NCBI GenBank assembly: GCA_020284085.1
Contig: JACEVL010000804.1
Location: 225,001-289,000, forward strand
DNA length: 64,000 bases
Origin: Aporrectodea caliginosa
Lineage: Eukaryota; Annelida; Clitellata; Crassiclitellata; Lumbricidae
Reading direction: 5' to 3'
The notes under the pieces were generated by a model. It made no database searches, was not told the DNA's origin, and saw nothing but the letters and a program-made list of their open reading frames with translations. Shown here piece by piece: positions 32,740-45,657 of the stretch. Within the stretch, counting starts at the first letter, position 1, and every line of letters starts with the position of its first letter. Made by a program: the position numbers and the translations under genes.

Positions 32740-32984
32740 GCAAGAAATAGTTGATGGCTTCGCACTGATATCTGTTAATCTGCTTATTGTCTTCTTGGTT
32801 GTGTGTCTTTCTGTTCCTGTCTCTGTTCTTCTTCGTCTCATTCTCTGTACTCTCAGTCATCTCTAATAAAACTTGGCGATGACGCCTTGACGCCTTGATG
32901 CCTGCGGTGTGTCATCCGATTTTGACGTGCGCTTTCATCTGCATTTTGTTTCATCTATGCTTCCTGTCTGCTCTTTAGATCTCT

Positions 32985-33520
32985 TTCTATATGTCTGTCT
33001 GTGTCTGTCTGTCTGTCTGTCTGTCCCTGTCCTTTTTCTCTCTGTTAGTACTCTTAATTTGTTCTGTCTATCCCTTCTCTCTGTCTCTGTCTCTCTGTCT
33101 CTGTCTCTGTCTCTCTCTCATTCTCTCTCTCACTGACTGTCTGTCTCAACCTATATCCTTTCTCTCCTCCTCCCTTTTCTTCTCCTCTGTCCTATACATG
33201 TTTCAAAATCTCCTTTTCCATGTTTGCCCTAAGCGCTTCTCTTTCTGCCTTCCTCCCTGTCCGTCTTAATGCCTACGTCTATATCTATCCTATTCTCTCT
33301 TCTTCTTCTTCTTCTTTGCCATTCCGAAAGTCTGTCTTCTGTTTCTGTTTCTGTTTCTGCCTCTGTCTCTGTCTCTCTCTTTCTCAATCCCATCTCTACC
33401 TTGCCACTCTCTCCTTCCTTCTTCCCTCTCTCCTCTTCTTTCTCTCTTCCTCTCTTTCTTTTTCTATTTATCCTGCACTGCAGCTCTGCCTGTATCTATT
33501 CCTGCGTCTATGTTATCTAT
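32985..33520. repeat. CTGT / CTCT microsatellite region
   Basis: Imperfect pyrimidine-rich array, densest at 32990-33140 and 33300-33400. Confidence 0.8.
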
Positions 33521-34660
33521 CTCTCTTTAGGCGGATTGGAGTGTACTACAGTTTCGTATCTCTACATTTTACAGGATCATACAATGATCATATAACGATC
33601 GTACAATGATCGTACAATGATCAGCATTTGACAAGATCATACATCCGTGACCAAGCGATAGACCACCGTGTTACTGATTGAAAGAGCAGCGTCGGAATTT
33701 GATTTGCCATCAAAACCAAATCGTTACGCGATGAAGGAACTTTCGCTCCAGGTGGAGAAGCAGATCGCGTAGAGGACTGTACCATCAGAATCAAAGCATC
33801 AATTCAGAGCGAATCTAACGTAGGAACGGCTAACGAGCGTTTATTGAGACACAGTGAGTCGGATAGATAAGCAAAGGAAACCAGGAGCGGTGAATTCGTG
33901 GCGGATAAGAACCCAATGCGACAGAGCAAATGAAATCACTAATGAAAGAGGCGCCAGAAGCCTTGATTCCACAACATCCAAATATATGCAAACGCTAACG
34001 AGACTGATTCGTCTTCACGCTAATCTCCTGATTATGTCTTTCCCGGTGTGCTTTAACGTCGCGTTGTCATAGCGACCATTATATTCCTAGACAATGCATC
34101 AACCACTTAATGAGCGCTGATTACGGACTCTTTGTTGTTGGGGCGCCCACCTGTCCAGACGTTGTAGCGCACCTTGCAGGTTCTTACCTCTTTGAAGTCG
34201 AAGGAAAGGAGGAGAAAAGGAAGAGGACGTGGAAGAAGCAGAGAAGAAAGAGGAATAGGAGAAAGAGGATGAGAAAGTAGGTTATGAGGAGATGAAAGAC
34301 AGGATGAAAAGTAAGAGGAAGAGGAAGACGCAGAGAAGAAAGCGGAGAAGGAGACAGGTGAAGAGAAGATGAAAGAAAAGGTGGACTCATGGACTATTTA
34401 CCCATAATGGACCCCAATTTCAACGCTGTTCCTTTCATCTTCTCGAACTCTTAAGTAGCGTTTTTAATCAGATGAAAGCAATTTTTGACGACAGCAAATC
34501 TTTTCCAGTCATCTCATTGTTTGAAACGGCGACGGGTGTAATAAGTATGTCAGTTTATGGTTTTCTTTCTCTCCTACAAAAGACTAACTGTCTCCTATTA
34601 ATATTTTTCTCTATTAACCCAAGGACAATAATATTGCAAGGCTTGCAAAAATGATGCAGA
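33521..34660. other. No gene seen
   Basis: 33570-33640 repeats GATCGTACAAT-type 14-mers. 34195-34385 is a polypurine tract (GAGGAAGA-type). Otherwise unique. Confidence 0.4.
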
Positions 34661-34668
34661 CAACTGTA

Positions 34669-36063
34669 GATGGGCCAATATCCCAAAAGTGGCAAACTGG
34701 TGTCCTATGTGTTTTTCTTGGAGTTTCTTCATAAGTTGTACATATTTTTTTTTCTCTCGTTGAAAGAATGAAAAGATGAACATGTTCCATCACTATTTTA
34801 GTTCCTACATGTTTGAAAAGTTTTAATTTTTTTACAAAAAGTACACGAAAAGTCATTACCATCCCCTGTCCGCCACCACGTACAATGCATGACATTCAGC
34901 TGCCACGTAAATGTGGTGCAATAATCTGTAACAAAGGTTTCTCATTTTGATTAATGAATAGCTAGAGTATGCAATAATTACGCATTTACACTGATTTCCA
35001 TAGTATTTCCTTCTCCAAAAAACCTACAAAATTTGTCCAGGGATATACGCATCATTGCCATCCTCATTTTTTGAAAGCCTCCCGTTTTTATAAAACGCAC
35101 TTACTTACTTCAAGAAGTAGAACGAGAACGAGATCTGGTGTGCATGTAACAGGAAACGGAAATGCCATTTCAATATTTGCGATTGTCTTGATTTTATGAA
35201 GGTTTGTTTGCTTTAAATTAGGGAAGAGAAAATTTCTGCTTCATTACCATCCATTTATGTATTTCATGGGTTCGGTAAATTACAACATTAATAACTGATT
35301 TTATGTATGGCTTTTGTTGAACAGAGGGAAATTCATTATGAGATGGAGTAATTGACGTGGAAATATTTTGCGGGCTGTGATTACTGACAGCATTCGTCAT
35401 TACCGTCGACTGGCTGTTTTAATCATTGCCGTCCCTTTTTTTCAGAATTCTGCGATTTTCTCATTACCGTCCCCATCTTCATAGGGATGGTAATGACGCA
35501 TTTGTTATTACCATCCTCAAGGGTCATTACCATCCCTGTGGGAATAAAAATAATTTTAAAAAATTTGGAAGTAGTTAGAATTTACTATGAACTCTGAAAA
35601 TGTTTGCCAAGTTGCACCTAATGCATATAATACACAGTTGTAGTCAATGCTGGACAGATTTTTTTCTGACACTGAAAATACTGCAGTGGATTTTTAATAA
35701 TTTCGATAAATTGCTTAATTTCTCAGCACCAGACTAATATATTTTGTGAAGGAAAGGCCCGCAGTATTCCAAATAATTGCTGGTATCATCTAGTTTATAA
35801 TTGCAAAAAATCTAAGCACCAGATGCATATTTCAGGTCTGTGTGATCAAGTAAAAAAGGGGGATGGTAATGACAAATCAGGAGTTTTTTTGTATAAAATG
35901 TTAAAAATAATTAACTTACTATTACAAAATATACTGGATTTCTTTCAGATTAGTTAAATTTAACATAGTAGCCGACTAAAAAACATACTTGCAAGAAAGT
36001 TTGGGATAAAAAAATTTCATTTTCCAAAAACCGAATTGGACACTTTTGGGATAATGGCCCAGA
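34669..36063. mobile_element. TA-flanked element E with reiterated TCATTACCATCC motif
   Basis: Left GATGGGCCAATATCCCAAAA (TA 34667-34668) and right TTTTGGGATAATGGCCCAGA (TA 36064-36065) are ~30-bp inverted ends. The interior has ten copies of TCATTRCCRTCC in both orientations (about 34853, 35052, 35240, 35397, 35422, 35461, 35484 rc, 35505, 35523, 35859 rc). No transposase is seen. The ends resemble no family I can name. Confidence 0.65.
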
Positions 36064-36074
36064 TATGAGTAGTC

Positions 36075-36290
36075 GGTATAAGTACAATAATGGTACATTA
36101 ATGTTGTAAGTATACCCTGCAAGTACACTAATGTATCATTTCGCTTTAGGAGTACATTAATTATATCATTATCCGATGTAAGGATAAGTAGTACGATATG
36201 ATTCCGTGTAAGTACATTTGCGATACAAGTATCCACAGCGAGGATATGAATTTTTTATTATGTCATGTAAGTACATTAATTATCATTTCT
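36075..36290. repeat. Scattered GTAAGTACATTAAT motifs
   Basis: RTAAGTACAWTAAT-like words at 36078, 36105, 36119, 36148, 36208 and 36266, irregularly spaced. Confidence 0.45.
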
Positions 36291-36311
36291 ATTTTTATTA
36301 TTAAAATTCAT

Positions 36312-36355
36312 TTTTATTATTATTATTACTACTGCTGCTGTTGCTACTACTGCTG

Positions 36356-36389
<34 letters not shown>

Positions 36390-36735
36390 CACCACCACCA
36401 CCACCACCACCACCACACCACCACCACCACCACCACCACCACCACCACCACCACCACCACCACCACCACCACCACCACCACCACCACCACCACCACCACC
36501 ACCACCACCACCACCACCACCACCACCACCACCACCACCACCACCACCACCACCACCACCACCACCACCACCACCACCACCACCACCACCACCACCTACC
36601 ACCACCACCACCACCTACTACTACTACTACATCACCACCACCTACCACCACTACTACTACTGCTACCATTACCACCACCACCACCACCACCACCACCACC
36701 ACCACCACCACCACCACCACCACCACTACTACTAA
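36312..36735. repeat. ATT-ACT-GCT-CCA trinucleotide array
   Basis: The unit changes along the array from ATT to ACT/GCT to ~230 bp of nearly pure CCA, then mixed CTA/CCA. Open frames on both strands (His, Thr, Pro, Gly, Val, Trp runs) are artefacts. Confidence 0.95.
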
Positions 36736-36739
36736 ACAT

Positions 36740-37090
36740 ATTGCATCTATTCGCGTGTATGTTCAGTAAAAATAAATTTGATGCACGAAGTAATTGTGAA
36801 TGAAGACTATCTGAAGAACCCAACGCAGTAACCGTCTCAGGTAAAGACTCGAACCCGTACTCACCACGTTACAAGACGAGCTCTCTAACAATGACAAGCT
36901 CTCAAATTAATCCATTGGCTCAAATCCGTTTTTCAAATACTAATTACATTAATAAACGACATCGATATCTTAAGTGGTATTTAATTAGCAGCAAAGAAGA
37001 GTTTACTACTGCAGCTGTCGGTTGTGGATTATTTCACGTACATCTCAACGGAAGACCAAAGAAATGTTTCGATCAATACGGTCTTCGTCT
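36740..37090. other. No gene seen
   Basis: A tRNA-like word (minus strand GGGTTCGAGTCTTTA, 36840-36885) may be a SINE head remnant. Nothing else. Confidence 0.35.
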
Positions 37091-37109
37091 GTCGCTGTTA
37101 CACGCTGTC

Positions 37110-37550
37110 TGTCTTGCTGCCTGTCTGTCTGTCTGTCTGTCTGTCTTACTGTTTATCTATGGTTGTTTATCTCTCTGTCTGTCTGTCTATCTGTAAGCCT
37201 ATTTTAACGATCTGTTTATGACTGTTTATCTATCGGTCTGTATGTCTGTGTATCTATCTGTATGTCTGTCTATCTGTGCGTTTCTCTATCTGTCTGTCTA
37301 TCTGTCTGCCTATCTGCCTCTTTGTCTACAGAAATATCTGTCTGTAGGTCTGTCTATCTATCTGCATTGCTGCCTTTTTATGTGTCATCTATCTGTCTGT
37401 TGGCCTGTCTATCTGCCTGTCTTCCTGCCTCCTTGTGTTGTTTTTATCTATCTGACTGTAGGTCTGTCTGTCTACCTGCCTGTATATATATCTGTCTGCC
37501 TGTCTGCCTGCCTCTTTGTTTGTCTATGTATCTGTCTGTATCTTTCTCTT
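37110..37550. repeat. Imperfect (CTGT)n microsatellite
   Basis: CTGT/CTAT tetranucleotides with drift. Confidence 0.9.
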
Positions 37551-37894
37551 TCTAAATAGCATTACACGCGCTGCTTTGCAAGAAGGAATTCAGATTTAGC
37601 AGGAGATATAAATCCCAAGCGACCTTTATTTTTCAACAACCCACACAGCCACGAACACGCTTTCAACATTTTTAAAGTAATTGCTCCCTTATTATCTAGT
37701 GCAAAATGATCAGTCGTACTGTGGTGTGCAAAAATTCTGCTCTAGCGCCTCCATAATAACGCACAAAAATCAATAAAAATTATCTGCCTTGCCGCACTAA
37801 CTACCTCGACCCTTTAGCAGCACGAAGTTAAAGAAGAATATTTACCATGCCATCGATATCTGATATTACACTATCCATGCTTGGATTGGTTTGA

Positions 37895-38033
37895 TTCTAG
37901 TTAAGGTTTATTATTTAGTTTGAATCTAAGTTAGTTAAGGTTTAAGTTTTCGCAATAGCCTTTCTGGATCGAAACAACAGAACTGAATCATGTCTCTAAG
38001 TCCTTCTTTTTATTAGGCCTATAGTAATGCTAC

Positions 38034-38064
<31 letters not shown>

Positions 38065-38262
38065 TAATAATAATAATAATAATAATAAAATTCTTAGGTG
38101 GCCATATCTAGCGGGACTAATGTCCCTTCGGGGTCCCCTTTATTGCTAATGATGGAAAATAACCGTGCTTCAATAATAATTGTGTTATGATGCTACTAAT
38201 AAAAAATAATAATGTTTCGCTTCTCAGTGGCTTCAATCAAACAATTTATTGATTGATTGATA
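37895..38262 (+). mobile_element. LINE-like 3' tail, copy 2
   Basis: TAAGTTAGTTAAGGTTTAAG, an inserted or expanded (AAT)n at 38034-38090, GGTGGCCATATCTAGCGGGA and TCCCTTCGGGGTCCCC, ending ATTGATTGATTGATA. Same order as 14150-14419. Confidence 0.5.
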
Positions 38263-38642
38263 CGTAATTTAGTTAATTACATTTAATGTTTCTCAAATGA
38301 ATTCGATTAATTGATCTCAATTAGACCTAAATACCTATTATTTAATCACCACTAACTTTAATTTCTCTGATTGCTTATCCTTCGTAGACTGTCTCACTGT
38401 TTCAACGGACTTTTCCTCTGGATGTTGACCTGATTAAGACTTGACTTTGGCGCACCATTGGTTCCTTATTTGTGTATTAAAACGGCGGCGCTATTGACTT
38501 TAGAAATTAATCATTTATTATCTGTACATGAAGGATCTTAGCTAAATTAATTGCCTTTTTTATTTACCTTGCGAACATCAGTACAATTAATTAGTTCTTC
38601 TTATTCGTATTTTTATTACTAGTATCATTATTATTAGCTATT

Positions 38643-38912
38643 AGGGGCCCGATAGCGCATTGGATAACATCTGGCGTAGAGAGCGAGAGGTACCGAGTTC
38701 GAGCTCCGTAGGAGAGACATGCTTTGTAGGCTGCTATTAGCGCCGTGTATTGCAGTTTGTCTGTTCTGTTAGTAGTTAAGGTTTATGTCTTCTGTCATTT
38801 GCGTTCTTGTGAATTGTTTCAACTGCATAACTGTAAACTGTACCGGTTGCGATGTGTCAACCGGATTATTTTCAATAAAGAAAGATTATTATTATTATTA
38901 TTATTATTATTG
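38643..38912 (+). mobile_element. tRNA-derived SINE (family 3) with (ATT)n tail
   Basis: Head GATAGCGCATTGGATAACA (A box TAGCGCATTGG), B box GAGTTCGAGCTCC, then a ~190-bp body ending TTCAATAAAGAAAGATTATT followed by (ATT)n. The tail is of the same type as the long array at 39090. Confidence 0.65.
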
Positions 38913-39087
38913 TTATTAGGCTAGTTATTGTCAGTTATTACTTAGTTAGGCCTATTAGTTATTGTTGTTAGTCATTATTAGTTAATAGCCATTATTAGTT
39001 TTTAGTTACTAATTATTGGTATTAGATATTATTATTATTATTTTTTCCCGAGGTAGGAATAATCCCTCAGGCTTCTAGAAGCAATTC

Positions 39088-39627
<540 letters not shown>

Positions 39628-39665
39628 CGCTTCTTCTTCGTGTCAGTCCTTTGTGGTCTACTCAC

Positions 39666-40938
39666 CGAAGTCGTTTTCGTTGTTGGCCAGGTATTCGGAC
39701 GTGAGAAGTTGTTTCGTGAGGGTAGTCTTACCGACGCCCTGACTTCCGAGCACAAGGACCTTGTAGACGTCTGCCTCTTCCTCTGTCTCTGCCCTACCCG
39801 CGCCTGTCACTCTCCCCCTTCGACCGCCTCCTTCCGCCTCGCCTTCACCGCAGCTGACCTTCAGATGCTGTGACGTCGTAAATTCGTCATTTCCGGCAAT
39901 GTTTTCGTCCTCCTCGTCTTCCTCTGCGTACCCTCCGCCGTTCAGAGGGTAGCTAACAGGGCAGAGAAGATTGTGGGACGATCGAGACGGACTGGATGGA
40001 AATCCTCCTCCTCCCATTCCACCTCCTCCGCCACCTTCCGGTGATGTCACGAACTCTGTTTCCGATGCGTGGTATTTGTAGCTTCCTCGACTGCTGTGCC
40101 TGGATAGGGACGGACGGACGGGTGATGCCAGAGGGGTCTCATGCTGCCCTATCCCTCCGTTCTCGTTCCTCAGAGACGGGGGTCGGGTCCCTCCTCCTGA
40201 TGAGCCGCCTGGAGTGCCCCATCCTCCTCCGCCAGACCTCGCCTCTCTACCGCCGCGTATCTTGATCGAGTCGCCTCGGTTGACGATGTTACCCGACTTG
40301 GTCGAGAAGTTGCGGACCCTTAGGACTGCCCTGTCCATGAAGACGTCTCCGAGGGATGGCGTCCGGTTTCCGTTCGTGTCCGCCGCCTCGACAGCTCCGC
40401 GGAAGCTCGACCTTGACCCCGTGGTCCCTGTCCGTCTGGCAGGAGAGGAACACTCCGACGAGGCATCCGTCCTCTGCGTCCGACCGGGGATCGGCTTCCG
40501 ACGCGCTGGCATCGTCATCGTCCGGTTGCGATTGAACTTGGATGGCTCCGTCTGGTCGCCGTCTGGACCGAGGAGGTACTGGCCGCCCAGCTGCGGCTGC
40601 GGCGAGCGCCTGGAGCGGTAGGAGTGGGCGCGCTGAAGACGGCCTTCCTCTTCCAGTGGAAACAGCTCGTTGCGGGTCTCCAGCGTCTCCGTTTTCGTCG
40701 AGTCTGAGCGGGTGTAGGGAACTGCCCTTCGCACCTTCGGGGAGCAGCTGTTCTCCCTAAGGGACGACGGAGAGTCACAGCGACTGTCATCATTGCACCG
40801 CGTCGAATGCAGGTTGCGAGGGCGGCCACCAGAGGCATGGCGACGGCGACTGGGCGTCTGTGGGTCAGCCTGGTCAGGGTCTGTCGCTGCCCGTCGTCGC
40901 CGTCGCCTTGGGGTCCCGTTGGACCCTCGGGCTTCCCC
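39666..40938 (-). CDS. RGK-family small GTPase (Rad/Gem/Rem type), first large coding exon, partial
   Basis: The open frame runs from 40938 (TGA lies just upstream at 40939-40941) to an exon end at 39666, where the coding strand continues GTGAGT, a canonical donor. The exon encodes ~310 residues of low-complexity N-terminal extension rich in Ser, Arg, Gly and Pro (RAHSYRSRRS, RPSLSRHSSRGS, a Gly-rich stretch and an Asp/Glu stretch), then VYKVLVLGSQGVGKTTLTKQ and LLTSEYLANNENDFG. GSQGVGKT is the G1 P-loop. TSEYL...FG before a splice site resembles Drosophila Rgk1 (MTSEYxxxxxxxxDEFGE). RGK proteins bind CaV beta subunits and restrain calcium channels; that role is inferred from family. The ATG is not in this frame; see 40874-41050. 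Switch regions and the C-terminus must lie in exons I could not find. The exon is strikingly GC/CpG-rich compared with its surroundings. Confidence 0.8.
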
Positions 40939-41050
40939 TCAGTTGACCGGCCTTGGCCAAGACGAGGTACTCGCTCTCGACGCCCAGGGAACGGGCGCGG
41001 AAGATGGCGAAGTCATCAATTTCTCCATTGTCCTCCGTCACATCAGCCAT
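40874..41050 (-). CDS. Candidate N-terminal segment of the RGK gene in another frame
   Basis: ATG at 41050-41048 opens a 58-codon frame (MADVTEDNGEIDDFAIFRAR, then SLGVESEYLVLAKAGQLRG) that overlaps the RGK frame by 65 bp and stops at 40874. Composition matches the GC-rich exon. Three explanations are possible: a one-base error or real indel in 40874-40938 that should join the two frames, an unrecognised short intron, or an upstream ORF. I favour a one-base discrepancy because the overlap has no good donor/acceptor pair. Confidence 0.4.
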   Translation of the reverse strand: MADVTEDNGEIDDFAIFRARSLGVESEYLVLAKAGQLRGSPRVQRDPKATATTGSDRP

Positions 41051-42720
41051 TGTCTGAACTCTGAACTCAGCTGTACATCCGACTGAAGAGAAATACCTCT
41101 ATGACGTCGCCCGGCTGTTCGCTAACATTGGCTGATATCCAAGATCAAACGATCAATAGTCGCTATCAAACATGTATCGATTAAAACTGTTAATCGAAAT
41201 ATATATATCGCAACAATCGCCAGCTTGGTATCAGTTCAGACTTCAGTTTGAAATTGAAGAGATGAAGTTGCGACGATTTCTGAAAAAATATACGCTGCAT
41301 GAACAATTCTTTAAATTCTGATATGTTTCGATCGTTGAAAATATAATAAACGAGCAAATCTTCAATGTATTGAATTTACTCTCTTATTGATTATGTCCCT
41401 TAAACGCGTTTCCGTTTTTGAAGTAGTTTCAGGTCTTGTCTCTTCTTGAAATTATCATCTGAGCTGTTATTTGAGCAGATTGTCGACTTCCTTCAAACGT
41501 CCGAGCTATCTATCTGTCCACAGTGTCCACTGTCCAGCGGAAAGTCTTGCGTTGCAGCCAAACAATTCTCTTTAAAACTAAAAGTTTACGACCATTCCAG
41601 AAACGCTGACTCTAGGAAACACGTTCTTGTCAGCATCCAGACTGCGTTGATTCGTAGTTTAGCCAGAGAGAAACTGTCCATGGAGGAAATGAAATTCTAC
41701 AACAAACAGCAGCCAACTATTTAGCGGTTCAACCGAGATCAAAATCGCAAACTATATCTTGAAAGAGGAGTAAACAGTTGTTCGACAATTTGTAACAGAA
41801 TGAGAACTGGTGCAGAACGGAAGCAGGAATCAGAGCGCCCTCTACTCTTCTAAGAAGGGCGTCAACACTCAGTATGAACAACATAGTCTAGACCCTACAG
41901 AGGGTTAAAACTTACGTGATTTATTATGGGGCATTAGGGGGTGAAACCTTCCTCTTACTGACCATACAAAGACACAGGGTACAGGATAGCCGTAGGTTTC
42001 ACTCGAAGGGCAGATGCGTTTTTGGACCATAAACTTTGACCATAACAATTTAACGACGAGAGTGTACTAAACGACTGGAAAACCAAAGCAGCTCGTCATT
42101 AAAATGTTGATGACTGAGCTAAAAGAAAGCCAGAGAGAGATCAGCTGAGAAAGAAAAACGGCTGTCCTCAAAGTTTTCCCAATACAAAGCCACATTTTCT
42201 TCCATACTTGCCCTCCCCCTTTCAAAACGTTTTCGATCACCATCTCCCACTCTCAAACTGTGCCGACGCCTTGAACTAATCTACGCAGTTTGGAAGTTGA
42301 AGAGAACGCGTCTCCTGGAGCCAGTGCAACTTAATTATTGACCCCCACTGGGAATCATTTAATCAGCTATTATGATCTTGCAGACCCTCAGTTCTTCTCT
42401 CCACCAATGTCAACTAGGAAATGCAATGAATAGAAACAGGATTGGGCAGAAGATGATAAGCAACATGATCGTTGAATTTTGTTATGTCATCGCAGGGAAA
42501 ATTATAGACATGTGCACTGAGTTAATGACCTGGATAGCAATAGCTTCATATTAAGCGGCTTTCCAGAGGATTAGAGGGAAAGACTAAGATAATCCTGGAG
42601 ATCAGAACGGCCTGGGAAAGGTTACATGAACACTAGCGACAATAATTAAAGCTCATGTGGATGTTAGCTCGATCGATAATACTCAAAACAGGTACACAGA
42701 AATCAATTAATTATATATGC
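41051..42720. other. No gene seen; upstream flank of the RGK gene
   Basis: AT-rich from 41100 on. 42046-42110 contains a small inverted-repeat module (TTTAACGACGAG...CTCGTCATTAAA), also at 61082-61142. No convincing promoter element identified. Confidence 0.4.
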
Positions 42721-42724
42721 ATAT

Positions 42725-42972
42725 ATATGCATGTGTGCGTATGTAGCCTATATACAATCATACATAAATAATACATGCATGTGTATACCTACAGACATAC
42801 ATTCATACATGCATACTCGAGCAACATACATACGTATATGTGCATATATATATGAACATGCATAAATATATAAATAAATAAACACATGCATACATACATA
42901 AATACATACATACATACATAGACATAGAGACATAGAGATAGACATAGACATAGAGACATACATAGGCATAGA
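42725..42972. repeat. CATA / GACATA microsatellite region
   Basis: Mixed ATGC, CATA and GACATA-GAGACATA units. Confidence 0.85.
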
Positions 42973-43319
42973 GTGTTTTTGCAAAAACATGTATATATGT
43001 ACATTTATATGGCGCCTTTCCAGGAACCTATACAACGCCAAAAGCGTGAAACGTGAAACGTGCCACATTAGCTGCTTAGTGCCTGGCTATGGTTGGGCAT
43101 TCACTGCTCTCAAATTCATCCTTCCAACGGAATTACAGACAAAAAGGGTGGATAAGCATTATTCACAGACAGAATGACAGATACACAGACACACACACAA
43201 ACATACAGGCACAAGGACAGATGAATAGAAGCCAATGGGATAAAAAAGGATGCTGGAGCAAGCAAAATGTAATTTACGACGGTGTGTTAGTTGCAGAAAT
43301 ACACGTGGCATAGAATAGT

Positions 43320-43383
43320 TAGAGATACAGCGAGAGAAAGACAGAGAGAGAGAGCCGGAAGGAGATACACAGAGAGACAGAAA

Positions 43384-43431
<48 letters not shown>

Positions 43432-43880
43432 GACAGAGAGACAGACAGACAGAGAGACAGACAGACAGACAGACAGAGAGACAGAGAGACAGAGAGAGAG
43501 AGACAGACAGACAGAGAGACAGAGAGAGAGCAAACGAAAGCAAGAATGTTCGAGAGATTAATTAAAGGAAGGGTGAATGAAGAATAAGGTAAAAGAAAGG
43601 TTAAGGTAAATGACAGAAAGCAGGAAGTAAAGAATGACTGATTTAATGATTGGAGGAAATAACGAAGGAAGGAAGGAATGGAGAAAGGAATGAAGAGCGT
43701 TGATTAAGTTAAAAATGAGAGAAGGAATAAGGGAATGAAGAGAAGAAAGAAAGAAAAGAGGAAGGAATGAAGATAAGTATGAAGAACAAAAGAAGATAAG
43801 GAAGGATGGATGGAATGATTAAACGTAGGTGGTTAAAAGAAAGAGAGTCAAAGATTTGGAGAGAGAATTTTGAAGAGTTT
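43320..43880. repeat. GA / GACA array grading into a polypurine tract
   Basis: GAGA and GACA units at 43325-43530, then ~350 bp of purine-rich DNA (AAGGAAGG, GAATGAAG). Confidence 0.85.
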
Positions 43881-44580
43881 ACGCATACAGATTACAGATA
43901 ACAGGAGTGACACGTGAACACAAGGGAAGATAAATGCAGCCTACAACATACCGCATACAGAGAAACATCCAGACACACAGACACATAATAAAGAAACGTA
44001 GACATCGAGAATAGAAACGATATTGTCTAGAAGAAACTGTGTAAACCTAGAAACGAAACAGTTGCTGTCCAAGTTATTTCCCTTTCGCTTGTCCACAAAT
44101 TGCGTCATTGTAATCAACGTTCTCTTTCGCTCACAATTGATTAAGCGTCGGTTTGTTATCGAACGATTTTCCTTCGACAGAGGTCGCTTCTCAGTTCATA
44201 GAGCGCCATCTGTCCATAACCAGATGTCGTTACATTCTATTATAACTCTCTTCGTCCTTTGATTGTTCAATCTATAGATGGAACGCCTATAAATTTTTCT
44301 CTCAGTTTCGACTACGTAAAGATGAATAACTTAATTGTTGTCCACAGAAAACGATTACGAAATGCGAGTATAACGACATGTTGGGATAGATTTTTGGTTA
44401 AATATAAGACGAAATCATTTCTGTAAAAAAATAAACAGGTCTTCGATCTACGTACATTCGTCAGTAATGTAAACATCGTCCGTTGAAACTTACAAGCTCC
44501 TACATGGCTAGTCTATTTGCCTGTCTGCCTGTCCATCGGTCGGTACACCGTCCAGTGTGATGTTTAGATCGACTGTCTGA
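43881..44580. other. No gene seen
   Basis: Unique AT-rich sequence without supported features. Confidence 0.35.
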
Positions 44581-44587
44581 CTACAAG

Positions 44588-44885
44588 TCAGTGAGTCATT
44601 AGGTCACCAAGTCAGTCAGTCAGTCAGTCAGTGATTCAGTCAGTCTGACTGACTGTCAGTCAGCCAGTCAGTCAGTCAGTCAATCAGTCAGACAGTCATT
44701 CAGTCAGTCAGTCAGTCAGCCAGTCATTCAGTCATTCAGTCAATCAGTCAATCAGTCTGTCAGTCAGTGAGTCAGTCAATCAGTCAGACAGTCAGTCAGT
44801 CAGCCAGTCGGTCAGTCGGCCCATCAGTCTGTCTTTCGGGCAGTCTATCTGGCAGCCTGCCTGCCTGTCTGTCTGTATGTCTGTG
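44588..44885. repeat. (GTCA)n microsatellite
   Basis: GTCA tetranucleotides with CAAT and CATT variants, passing into CTGT. Confidence 0.9.
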
Positions 44886-45657
44886 CATTCCTGCTTGTCT
44901 TCCTTTATGCCTGTATACTTCTCACTTTGCGAGTGTGTCCTTGGCAGCGACTGATGTGAAGATGTCGTGTGTGTGTTTGTTGGCCATGTAATCCCATCGG
45001 TTGTGCAATCAGCGCCTCTTCTGTTTACCTGTCAGTTCCCTCTCACCACAACGCAATCCGGATTACCACGGCAGTCGTCGTCCATATACGCTCCCCCCAT
45101 ACAAGGCCAACGCCTAGGCCAACGTCAGAATAATGACAGCTCTATACAAGGCCAGTCGTCCCAGATCCGATGAACTAAGCTCAGTCGGAGAAATTCTGAC
45201 GACAGAAAGCATTAAGCTTAATAATTTAGAAACAACGGTCCAGTTTTCCTCTCAGAACTCATGGATGCTTCAATACCCAACTTTCAACAATAATACCCAC
45301 GCCTTTGTAGATATATATATTGCATATTATGTATATATAAATATATATATATACAGTATGTGTGTGCATTATATATACACACACACACAAAAGTCTATAC
45401 ATGTGTGTTAGCCAAGATGGCGGCATGGTTCTCTAGTGTGTCAGTTTTGATCAATTAGTTGTTGACATGAGGATTTTGCTAAATAATTTTCTTTCTTTCG
45501 GACATCCAATATGATCTACTATGTGTTATTGGAGATATCTTTCCCTTTCCTCGGCGTCTTGGACGTTCGTTGTCGGGTCTCGCGCTGGTCACCATGGACT
45601 CGTCCATTCTAAGGGGTTTCCGGTTACCAACTGGAGAGTAAAAGCTCTACTGCGGTG

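Noticed and set aside
36198..36803. Frames of 72-201 codons on both strands
   Set aside because: CCA/CTA trinucleotide array read in all frames (His, Thr, Pro, Gly, Val, Trp runs).
40793..41086. Plus-strand frames of 85-97 codons over the GC-rich region
   Set aside because: Antisense shadows of the RGK exon in GC-rich DNA.
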